Positions 24,771 to 36,600 of a stretch of DNA of 64,000 nt are shown here, one piece after another. Below the pieces are notes generated by a model. It was not told where the DNA came from, made no database searches, and was given only the letters and a program-made list of their open reading frames with translations. This DNA is from Sipunculus nudus. Taxonomy: Eukaryota; Annelida; Sipuncula; Golfingiida; Sipunculidae. Each line of letters starts with the position of its first letter. Position 1 is the stretch's first letter. Where the stretch lies: NCBI GenBank assembly GCA_026874595.1, contig CM049307.1, forward strand, positions 25,204,362 to 25,268,361, in the 5' to 3' direction. The position numbers and the translations under genes were made by a program.

Positions 24771-25930
24771 GAACTAAAATAGTCATTTAAAATATTCTGT
24801 CTCGTATCTATAGACATAAAGACGCATATAAACTTAAATACATCATCGCAGGATGCAGAGTGTCCACTGACATTATCATTCCGCGTAATATTCCAAGGAT
24901 ATGGACCCCTGCCCTTCCCCTACCCTTTTTCAACCGCCGCAACCTATTTCAAATCACTTTTAAGAACAAGATCTATCCCTTACCTTTTGCGGACATGAAA
25001 ACCTTTTAAGGGTTTTTCTCATGTCTTCTTGGTCTGGACCCCGCCCCCTTAAAAAAATCCTGGAGCCGCCCCTGTGATCGTATGTTATATTCAGTCTGAG
25101 GGTTTTATCAGAAATAAACCTAGGGCTCAAACATGAACATCGACGTTATATGGTGTCGTGTTACCTTAAGTATCTGAGATAGCAGAAACGGATCTGGGAT
25201 GGGGATGGGAGGTCCGGTCACCTCTTTTTTCTGACCTTTCAGCCTGCGGCCTGCCCTTCCCCCCTTTCCGAACTTGGGGCCCTTTTGTTTAAGGTTTTTC
25301 ATTAGTCCTCCTGGTTTGGACCCCCCCCCCCCCCCCCCCTTTTCTAAATCCTAGATCCACCCCTGGAAAGTATCTGTGGAAAGTAAGATGTCGCCAATTT
25401 AGCGGAACGATCAACATTTTTTTCTGGTTATTATTAAACATTATAATAGCGAGGACATTTCTTTCAGTCATCGCTCTCTGCGCCTTTACTCTTGCAGAAT
25501 AAACTGAGCGGATATAATCGCCACCGATTGCGTATTTTTCTAATGTTGCTTCATCGTAAACTATTCCCATAGCAGGTTCATTCTTGCATTAGTAAGTGTA
25601 CTTTTTTTAATATTTCTTGATAATGCTCCTGAATCCGGAAACTAATCGATTCTTCACAGACCCATTCCTAATATACCCTGATAATATCATGAGAATCCAG
25701 TCATGACTGCATGGTTGTTTAATTCAGGATATACCCAGTACAAAAAAAAATAATGATCTCAATGCTCAAGTTGGAAAGTGTAGGAGAAGAGTAACAGTCT
25801 ATTTTATATAGCACAAGGGCGCCCCCTAGTAGCAGATGTCATGCAAGCGGCCATGTATGATCAAACGACAGGCTGTTTCTGAGCATTCAGGTGGTTTCAG
25901 ACCCTCAAATATAAAAGTTAGAACATTTTA
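24771..25930. repeat. Left part of unit 2: MITE-like repeats
   Basis: Paralogous to 590-1,760. It contains the two GGATCC-ended elements (right ends near 25,073 and 25,364) with G/C homopolymers, matching those near 889 and 1,198, so these insertions predate the duplication. No gene. Confidence 0.65.
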
Positions 25931-27066
25931 GCCAACTGATTTTATGTACACCTGCTGTGGATATACTAGTCCCCGAGCCAGAACAGTTTTGACTACCAAA
26001 CTGGAGGACTAAATGCCATTATGTTTTTCAGTTACTACGGTATCTGAACTGTATGAAAACATGCGATGGACGTGCAGCATGCCCAGCTAAATGTCTTTTT
26101 GGCGGCCATCTTTAAATTATGTACATTTTTTTTAATACAATATAATTTTTGTTACTTATTTGGTTCGTGATCGGTCTGGTCCACATTATGTTTACCAAGA
26201 GCTATTAAAATGACGAAACATTAACTTTCTACATATACCGAAACAATTTTTTATGAATAATATGAGGTAAATATTGAAAGATTGATCAATTTTGTATTAA
26301 AAATTAAAAAAACGCCAGTATGAATGTATTTTACAAAATAAACATTTACTTCAAATGTTTTGAATGCCTAACATATCTGTATGCAAAATAACACTGATAC
26401 GGCATATTTTCAGCGAAATTACTAGTTTTCAGGCTTTTAAAGTGATACTGGGTGGTAATAAGATTAAAATCACCTAATATTGCCCATCAGCAATAACGTT
26501 ATTGTAGTTTGAATTAATCATTACAGATGTCAAGAAGTGAGCTTTTATCACCCTCTATTATTAAAATATTGAAAAATCTAGCAAAGTATATCCTCCAATT
26601 ATACGAGAATCAGGATTTAATTAAAAAAATCCCAAGTCCTACAGTCATAATGCGAACCTGTGCAGTGGTATATACATTAGGCATAATGCTTTCATGATAA
26701 CATGCTTGACCATTATAGGGAAGGGATTGATTCATTTTCAGTATATTTATATTTATTATAATATAGTTTTCAGATGGTTTGATGTATAAAATCACTTGAC
26801 GGACGTTTCAAATTCAAGGCCAAATGTATTTTTGTGCCTGTTATACACTATGGCAGCTTTGTTTTTTTTCCCGTTCTTTAACATAATAGATATTTGGATT
26901 TAGAAACGATTTTGTCTGAAATAAAAATTAACTGATATAGCAAATGTTTAGTATATTGTTACACTTTTGTTTAGCCCATATCCTGGTTAACATATAAGCT
27001 TTAATATAATAATGTTATTGGATAAAAGAAAAATCAATAGATAATTTTGAACATTGGTACTTTATG

Positions 27067-27116
<50 letters not shown>

Positions 27117-30100
27117 ATATTATATTTATATCTATTTTATTTTACTACCTTTTTATACTGCCCCCTTTGGATCTCTTTGAAACGGCCCCCTGCTGAAATA
27201 GAAACTCCCCTCATAGTCCAGTAAAACAGGCTTTCATTTTGGAACAAATTTTGACAAATTATTTTGCTACCATGCATTCCTCTAAGGTACCCAGGCTGAT
27301 ATAAAAAAAGTCAAAAGGAATCCCAGGAAAGAAAAATAAAGATAATTTCATTTACCATAATGCCATAAAAAAGCCACATTTAAATTTTCATGGACAGACG
27401 TATTATAATAAAGAATGCTGTACTTTAATTAAAAAGCATAGTTCATTCACTTGAAAAGGCAAGGGATGTGAACACTTTCCCTCCAAACATTTAGATATAT
27501 AAAAAGATTTCGACTCTTTAAACCCAGTTTTTTTTATATTATATTAATTTACTATTATTTTTCTATAACATTATTTGTATGTTAATTTTTAGCTTTATGT
27601 TAAAGCCAAACATTTAAATATATTAAAATTTTTCGACTTTTAAAACCCATTTTTTTATATTATGTTCATTTACAATTAGGTCTTTCCGCCATTTATAACA
27701 GTACAATGGTAAACCTCTTTATGGATAAATGAACAAAAATAATTGGAATATACATTTCATTACTATATATAACAGAAAAAATGTAACGTGCAAAAATATA
27801 TTTGAATGTTAATTTTTATATTTATTTTAAAGCCTGGACAATAACAGAATGAAAAGATTACTGAATGACGGACTCACTGAGAGAATGAATTAATATGTAA
27901 GAAAAACTGTCACAAAGACTAGATGGTTTTTACAAAACGTACATAATGAACCACTCTTATTGATGAATGAATGGAAACATGCATGGACTTTTAACCGCAA
28001 AGACTATGTTATGTAGGCGTATTTATTTATTCAGTTTATTATTTTTGCAAGTGTGTTTTGCCTAAAATTGTTAGACATTTTCTAAGTATATTTACCCAAA
28101 TTCTAGAATAAGCACACAAAAGGGTTAAACGTATGGTTTCGACTAAAACGGAAATCAAAGAGAAATGTTTTCAAACAATTAATTATGTCCTCATAAAATT
28201 TTAGAGGCAAATCAATCCCGTATTTTCTAAATGATTTTAACATCTCAGTTCTGAAGTACTTTGACAGAAGAAATTCTTAACGGATTGGTCAGCAATCCGG
28301 AACGTCTCTGGGCTTTCTGATCCGGCAATTGTCTGGTTACTAAATACCAGCGCCGCAGTTTAATGTTTGATTTAACATAGACGTGTCACTGATAAATATA
28401 ATCTCTTATACCTATAAATCTATCACAGTTTTAAAAAAAAAGTTGACAAAAAATTGGTCTTAGACAACGTATAATATATGTATATGACATATAATAAGAT
28501 TTATTTTCACATAATAATGATTAGCTATAGTGACCAGCTACTTAAAGAAAAGAAGATGACCCAGTTTAAAATGTTTTCCCACCTATTATAGACGTGCCTA
28601 TTTTAACGAATCGATCTTTCTTTTACTGGGGAGTGAATGAAATATATTCACATGCGTGATTCGCGTAAAAAGTAATCTGATATAGAACCTTTAAAATTTT
28701 GGTGACCCAGCATTGATTTCATGCCATGTTTCAACATCTTTTTATCACAAAGCCCATGCGTTCTTATTAGTGTGAAAATCAAAAGTCAGTTGAGCTAAAC
28801 AAAATAAACACCTTAATTATCAAACACCGAATTTGTAATGTTTATTTTACTTTTCAATTTATGTGGTTTATTGTATGATTATTAACTAAATCACAATTAA
28901 CGAAATCATAAAGCATAATATCGTAATGTTTAACCCAAGCTATTGTTAATTTAATATGCAATAAATAATTTCAATTGCACACAACGTCAGAGAAACTCTA
29001 CAGGAACTTTTTACTGACAATATTGAATAATTCTATTTCTTTATTTGTTAAGTATTTGGTTTATGCGTGTGATGTTGTTTTAATTCTAATTACAGAGACT
29101 GTAAAATATGTGAAGTCTCGGAAAATGTTATGGTACATGCTTGTGTACAAGACAACATATTTTCTCTGGAGATATTTCTGACCGAATGCTTGCAGCCATA
29201 CTGAATGCTCCAAAAAGCTGCTCGCGTGTGTAATATTTGTTTTCAAGATATTAAGTTACTTGTTGAATATCCTGGATTCCATCATAGGATATCTGTCTTT
29301 ATGTTTCTTTCAGGTCTTATCATGTCCCCTGCTTAGCATGTCCCCTTGCATGGGGTATTTGTGTGTAGGTGTGGCCAAAAGCAAGTCTTTAACTGGAAGT
29401 CCGTAGAGTTCATCACACATTCCTGTGTACTTTTAGAGCGGTTAGGGATCACTGAAATGTTTTATTATATGATTTATGTGTTAGTGTGGTAGTCGACAAA
29501 TTTGCATATTCATCTGCCTAGAAGGGGCTGCAAGGGACACCCCATCTCCCACCCCGTTAAATTCTCAGGAACAGCAATAGAAGTATCCCAAAATTTTATG
29601 CCAAAATCATAACATGTCAAATGTTGAAAGATTGAGTTTTTTTGTGGCACCGACTTCATTGACCTCGTTTTACGGGCAAACAACTTTTAATTTTATCCCT
29701 TTTCAGCTTCTGCATCAAAATCTGTAATGATGAAACTGCAGGCCGAATGATATAATTTTTCACAAGAATTATCCTTGGGTAGGGTTGTCACAGTTATATA
29801 AGAATACACCGAGTACATTGATCAAGGAAAGTTGACGTTGGTCTGTATCAAACTAAGTATCAAACTGAGGGCTGCAATAATCTTTTTATGCAAACCTGTT
29901 GTTTCAAATTCCGTAAAATATGCACCAAAACGATTCTTATATGTCCTTCTTTGATCAGAGATTACTTAAATGATTTTGGCTGAATTATTTAACCGTTTTA
30001 AATTAAGGGACATTTAAATAATTTAGTAAACAAAGCTAGTACATTTGTTGTAGTAACAGACTGAGCTCTCTTGGAATAAAGCACAGGTCTACTGGCAACA

Positions 30101-30769
30101 TAGAAGTTATTGGTCCATGTCTAACTTATGTGTAAGATAAATGCACGAAAAAAAATCTGTCTATTCTGGTTTTACTTTTAATAGACTAAACATTTTTGGT
30201 AAAAAATTTGATGAATATGTCAGCAAGAAAAAATCATTTTACCAGTTTGTGTAATCATTTTTAACAACAGGCCAAGATTTTGTCTGTATCTATAAACAGC
30301 TTGGCAGAATGCCAACTAATTCAAAGTTGGCGACAGGCGAAGATCATGTCTGATTCTATAAACAGCTTGACAGACTGCCAACTAATTCAGAGTTGCGACA
30401 GGCCAAGATTTTGTCTCCATCTATTTTTATCTTTAGCAGAACGCCACCTGTTTCAGATTAGGCAACAGGTTTAAAGTACAGTCAGTGCAGCCCGGTAAAG
30501 GTCAGTAGCTACATCTGGCACTTAGCCACAACTAAGGGGCAACCGCCTTCCTCAGTTGAACTTTATCAGCGCCGTTGACCAAACACAAGAACAAATCTTA
30601 TGGCTTGTTTTACGTTTCATTGGGCTATAATTGATTTGTCCCACATGCCCCACCTCCTTGGTCGAAGGTCACGCGTGTCACTTCTCTTGCATGGTCACTT
30701 TTCCTGACCCTGTTATGCAAGCAGATTTGAACATGCAGTTCGAACAAAGGAAAATACGCCGCATGTTGG
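25931..30769. other. AT-rich 4.8-kb segment without a visible gene
   Basis: Unit 1 has only about 360 bases between the same flanks. A (CT)n run lies at 27,072-27,111, and three tandem units of 65-66 bp lie at 30,267-30,475. No coding exon, RNA gene or clear transposon end is recognised. Confidence 0.55.
30267..30475. repeat. 65-66 bp tandem repeat, three units
   Basis: Units start with ACAGGC(C/G)AAGAT at 30,267, 30,333 and 30,398 and carry TGCCAACTAATTCA. The third unit is diverged. Confidence 0.8.
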
Positions 30770-31670
30770 ACAAATAATATTTGTAGTATAATGTTCGATT
30801 CTTAAAAGCGAATACGTTATTTAATTAGAAGTATACCAGTCCGAATTGTGTCAATATTAAATCAAGGTTGCTATCAGAAACGACACCAAACTTGCGACAT
30901 CTTGTTCATGAATGCGTGACTTATGTTGTAAACAAACACAAACACACACACGAACGGGAAAGAACGCATACCCTACTGACAGCGGCAAATTAAATTCGAA
31001 AATATTTTGTAGACAAATGTCGTGTCACCTCGTCTGTATACGTAACCTCAATTCATCAACTCTCCTGGGATTTCGACTTCAGTTACACCTCATTTTCTAT
31101 TAAATAAATCCAGTATATCCGTGTATTTAATGACATAGACAGGGGCGGATTTAGAGGCAATCCCTACCCCTTCCATCTAAAATGTGTAAGATTTAAAAGT
31201 GCACGTCTAATACCCCAGAAAACATTATCATAATGCTGCCCAAGACTGTATCATTGTACGGTTATAGCTACAATTATATAGGGATCTACTGGGCAACCCC
31301 CCCCCCCCCCCCCCCTTCCCACCCTCGGTTTTTCGGCCTAAACGTAATAAAGAAACCACCAACCGCCATAAACCAATTCTCAACTTCCCCTGAACCTGTG
31401 TTCATCCTTATAAAATGTTTTGGTACTCACCATCAACCAAAATATCAAGCAGCGTCTCTCGATACTGGAAATAGTCTGGTATCAAACCTGGAAGTCTTTT
31501 ATCAGCAGCTTCAATCAAGTCGTCAGGCTCTGTTCGATATAAAGTGGAACGCTTAAGCTGCTATATGACATGAACTTAAAGTATAATACATGAAATTTTC
31601 GTGTACTGAACTGTTTAAGTAAGATGCTGCTTTGCTTTTTAAGTGCTGGGTTGTAACTTTCCTTTCACTG
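30770..31670. other. 3' flank of CE-B, paralogous to 2,120-2,967
   Basis: Aligns with unit 1 from TGTTCGATTC onward. It includes a CAGGGGCGGAT element start (31,141) and a poly(C) run near 31,300. No gene. Confidence 0.6.
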
Positions 31671-33175
31671 ATTATCAAATACCCGTGCTACGCACGGTTT
31701 GGGACGAACGAAACAATCCGTACGTTGGTAACGGAAATCCACCTGAAATCGGGAGATACGGAAATCACACAAATCGCTATACGCTATTAATATATAGATA
31801 CATTATATGTAGGGTGATATGCATAAACATCGTATTGAAGCCAAGAGATCGGACGGAGATGAATTTCGGAGAAGTTGATATGATAAATGAAATAACTTTT
31901 ATACAAAAATATATTATGTTGAACATCGCTATTTAAAGGTGTCCTCCGAATTTTCTAGCGACAAAATCGCACCGTGTAAAAAATTGGTGACATATTCCAA
32001 GGTTTATTTGCATCCGATCATCGCATCCGTTCATCGCATCCGTGTAAAAATTTTGGACACTATATTTTCAATTACACATGACACATACTTCCGGCAACGA
32101 TTATCAGCTGCGATCAACGCATGCAAGCGTTTATCGCAGACCTCGAGTCCTGCTCTACTTTTGCGATGAACGCATTCGTTAAACGCACAGGGGATTCCAC
32201 TTCATGACGTGAAATCGGGGAAGCCCACACTTCCATTACCAAAATATGAGTATTAAAGTTCATAGGGGAATAACTGTAGGGAAGCATCATGTCTATAACA
32301 CTCACTATGCATCTTACTATATATGTAACACTGAAAGATTGCAACAATGAATTTGATGCAATAAAAGTGACATTTAAAGTGGAAGCAAAATAAAGCGTTA
32401 AGCACGGGTGCCAGGACAATTATTTTTGTGTGCATGTGTGTATGTGGCGGGGGGGGGGGGGTCCTATCCCACATTAATTTAATTAAAACATAATTATTTG
32501 TCATATTTTACTGAAATATCATTTAGGTTTACAGGCATAAATCTTGATTTGGAAGGACAAAACTACTTATCGTCATCTGTTTGACGCTTGTATGTGACAT
32601 GTGTTGCCTCATGGTTGCCGTCCTTTGATCGCACACGAAAGACGGGTGCGACAAACCAAATGCGATAAACACTGGTTTGTGTGACCATGGGACACGATTT
32701 TAGTCGCATGCGACTCGCTCATTTGTCAAACGCCCTGGACGTGGTACATGTGCATTCAAGCATATCAGGTCATGGACGGGGGGGGGGGGGGGGGTCGCAG
32801 GTAGAAGCCCTCTTCGTGCGATATCCCCTCTTTCAAAGATCTCCCTTTTGAGAAGGGGATTATTTCGGGCCGGTGACCGCGAAATGTACAAATAACCCAG
32901 ATAAGGCCCCGAATAAAACTCTGTTTGGCCATCACACACTGTATTGCCATTGTCTTACGGGACCCGAAGACACAAAGAAAAGAGGCGCCCGCGGGGGAGC
33001 AAATATTAAAATTATTAATTATGCACGTAATACGCAAATATTGCAAATAAAACTGGGTGGAATCTCTTCGGTCACAACCGGAGCATATGTTTGTCGAAAA
33101 TTACGGCAATCCGTACGGTGGTATCAGAGGAGATACGGAAAATTACAAAAATCGCCTTACATAATTAATTTATAG
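31671..33175. mobile_element. Unit-2-specific 1.5-kb insertion with direct terminal repeats
   Basis: Unit 1 reads CTGATACCAGTATATGG without a break at about 2,968. Unit 2 has about 1.5 kb between CTGAT and ACCAGTATATGG. The left end carries the hairpin CCGTGCTACGCACGG. The outer 110-120 bases at each end are direct, imperfect repeats (AATCCGTACG.TGGTA, GGAGATACGGAAA, ATCGC, TATAGATAC). The interior holds many TCGCATCCG/GCGAT-like words and two G-runs, and no transposase. Class unknown; one possibility is a Helitron-like or other nonautonomous element. Confidence 0.55.
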
Positions 33176-33650
33176 ATACCAGTATATGGGTTTATATATA
33201 ACTAAAATAACATAGTTTGTCATTCATTTTTTTTATTTCGTCTTAGAAAGGTAACATTCAAATATATTTTCCCTGCGACTCACAATATAGTAGTTAATTA
33301 CTGAAAACAGACTTTGACGCACCTTCATTGAATTCATTTTTTATGTAAATTCAATATCGCACACGAATGTATGTCTGCACTATTACCTAATATATATTGA
33401 TTATTTAATTTGAGGATCAAAGTAACTGTAATATTTTATTTATTTATTTGAAAAGTACAACTTCTGTTCAACAATTTGTCCAGTGCACGATATAACTTGA
33501 GTTATTACATTTACGTTATCAACTTGACAAGTTCTTTGACAATTCAACCTGTGTCGCATATTAGTTATATAACTATAACTATGGCTAACATAAAACATTA
33601 ATTTTCTACTTGAAAAAAAAGGCAACTTGATTTCTATTAATATTCTGGCT

Positions 33651-36600
33651 TTACTTGACTTCTTGGCGTTTATTTAAATGCCGAGCCATGGTATTGAATA
33701 ACAATACTAATGCAGAGCCCAGACTTACAAGCAGCAGCTCTATGAACAGAGTAAATTACATTAATCACTTACCGTAGAGGTCATACATTCCGACATGCTG
33801 ATTTCGGGGAGCGATGCTGTCATCGGCCATCAGGTTTATCCAGAAGTCGTAGCGTGACACCTGATCGGCCGTCTCCCCTTCAATTGATGATGGGTTCATA
33901 AAAGCAGACAGACGGGCAAACTGCCTGCTCTGTTCATTGTACTCCGGCCATGACACCGGAAATGGGCGGCCAACATTTGGATCCCTGCAAACGATGTTTA
34001 AAAAAAAAGGTCATCATACTTTTATATATAAGAAAACAGTAGAACATTTCTGTATAATGTTGGTAGGTGTCACTAAAACTATTATGTATGTTCTGCTATA
34101 TTTCTGTTTACAACTGCTCTAAGGTCTTCAATGCATTTTATCTTTAACAGGGCATTATTAAGTGTTCTTTATCCTAAAATGTATGGCATTATTATTCATC
34201 ACTTGTTTACTTGTGAGTTTTTTATTAATGAACACAGATTGGGATTATCATGGTTCAGTATAAGTGTGTAAATTATACATTATGGATAATATGATTCTAA
34301 GGGTCGGAAGCCAGTAGGCTTGAAAAAAAACTCATTGTAATAGAAAATAACCTCATTCGAGTAATATATTATTCGTGAAGGACTACTGTATGTGATAATT
34401 CGTTCTCTTTTATGCAGATTCTTTTTCTCTGCATCTGAAACCACTGCATCTCACCCGTTATACGCCATGTTGTGGCAAATTGTCTGGAGAGTGTCGCGCA
34501 TGCGCAGATCGACCGGGCTGTATTCTCCATTCAGTTCCGTCTGCCGAAGTCCACGTAGGAAAGTTGTTCCGATCCAAGAGAACACGTCATCAGTGTGAGA
34601 ACCGTTCACCCAGTCGGGGTACATCTGGAAACTCTGCCGGTACCGGAAGTTGTAGGAATAGGTATTCCCTAGTCCACCAAGAGAGCTTAAAACATGTTTA
34701 AAAAAAAAAACCTTTCATTCACATGTACACGATATAACTAATTTAAACGTACATGTAATTTGAGTTTTAACAGGTAAAATAATACGGTTGGCGGGTTCAC
34801 ATGGCGCTATTTCTTCCACGATTCTACTTTACGGTATGCTGCATTTGATGCAACAATCGTTAACAGACGCAGGAAACAGTGATGTAAGACCACCCCCTAC
34901 ACAATATGGTTTCCAAAGACTCCATGCAACCGAAGTGTACTCTTATACAACAGATGTGACTGTCTGCGACTGCCAACGGTATTTTCACCACCACTCCTTA
35001 TACGATGTCTCCTCCTTATCAGTGGCGGATCCTGGAGGGGGGGGGGGTCAAGGGGGTACTGACCCCCCCCCCCCCCTTCTCTACCGAAAAAAAAAAACTT
35101 TTTTAGGCTGTCAAACCAAATTTTGCGACTCTGATCCCTCTTCCCGGACCAGAGGACCATTTTAAGGTTTTCTTTCAGTCTTCCAGGGCGTAACCCTCCC
35201 CTTTCCAAAACCCTGGATCCACCCCTGCTTACGCAGTCCCTTACCCTTTATTTACCTAACCATGTACAGCTAGCTTAAACAGGTTTGTTCGGTGTCACCG
35301 CCAGGCGGCGGCTGGGAAAGAGCCAAGAGTGTAAACATGCAAAAGAGATCGGGTTTGACATGATTCTATCTCTTTGTTAATTTCACAATGCGATATATCA
35401 TTGGTATAACTATATTTATTGGACATGTGAGAGTGGCCTGATGCAGCGTATAATCACTGTATAGGAAGTGAACATACTGTTTATACTCTTGTCTACGATT
35501 TTTAATGACAACCCATGGTGCACCAACAGTTTGAACGAGCCCAACATCCTTGAATTTAGTAGTATTTCCTGCGATTTCATACACTGCGATTTGCTACGAA
35601 AAAAATCTTACCATGGATGCTAACTCACGCAACGATTTCCTACAATATGTCACACCAAGTCGCAAAACATATGGAAAACAGGGTCGTTTTAGGCAAGCTT
35701 TATAGGTAAAGGTAAAAGTTCACGTAAAGCACATGAAAAAAACACGGTTCACTTTATGCCAATCTTTAATTTTATAAGTAAAATATTATACTATATATAG
35801 GTAAAGCTATAAGATGTTATATTCTTAGATCATCTCATTACCTATTACATGAATATAGGATTGTAGTATTAACCTGTACTAAGATCATATTTCTTACAAT
35901 CCTTGCACACTTTTCCATTGATAGTATCAAAGGTTAACGAATTGCAGGTCATAGATTACATGAATATGGGTAATTATTCTAGACTATCCGGACCTTTCAC
36001 TATATTGCAAAGAAGGCAGCTAGAACTGTGATACGATTACTAAGAAAAGTTTGCCAGGTCACATGTTTTGTGCAAAGTATTTTGTAAAAAGTAAAGTATA
36101 AAATGAGGATGTTTCAGCTACATTTTGGCATTGTTTCTCTTTCCAATCCTTTACCAGTTCTTAAAAGAAATACAGAAATATGTTTCAAGAAGGACAGGTT
36201 TACTTTAAGTGCCGTTTAGGACTGCCTTCTGTGACAAATACAAAAATATTTTTCAAGAAGGACAGGTTTACTTTAAGTGCCGTTTAGGACTGACTTCTGT
36301 GACATGGTTTGTTCTTCAGGAATGTCATACCTTGAATGCAAAGATGTCTCCAGGAAAGCAGGAGATGCGAAGGTAAGGTCTGTATGCGCCTGAGTAGCCG
36401 CCATAGCCCTGGTAACTAGGTCGTCACTCTCCAAATCGGGATAACGTTCCTTTACTAGATCCAGAGTATCATTAACAAAATCTCTGGAAATAAAATTAGC
36501 GAGATATCCACGAAAGAAGTCGTCCACTTCCTCTTTCGTCTCTGCATTCCCGTAATCGGTATTATTAAACCCGAAAAAGTTCAGCAAAACGAAACCAGCG

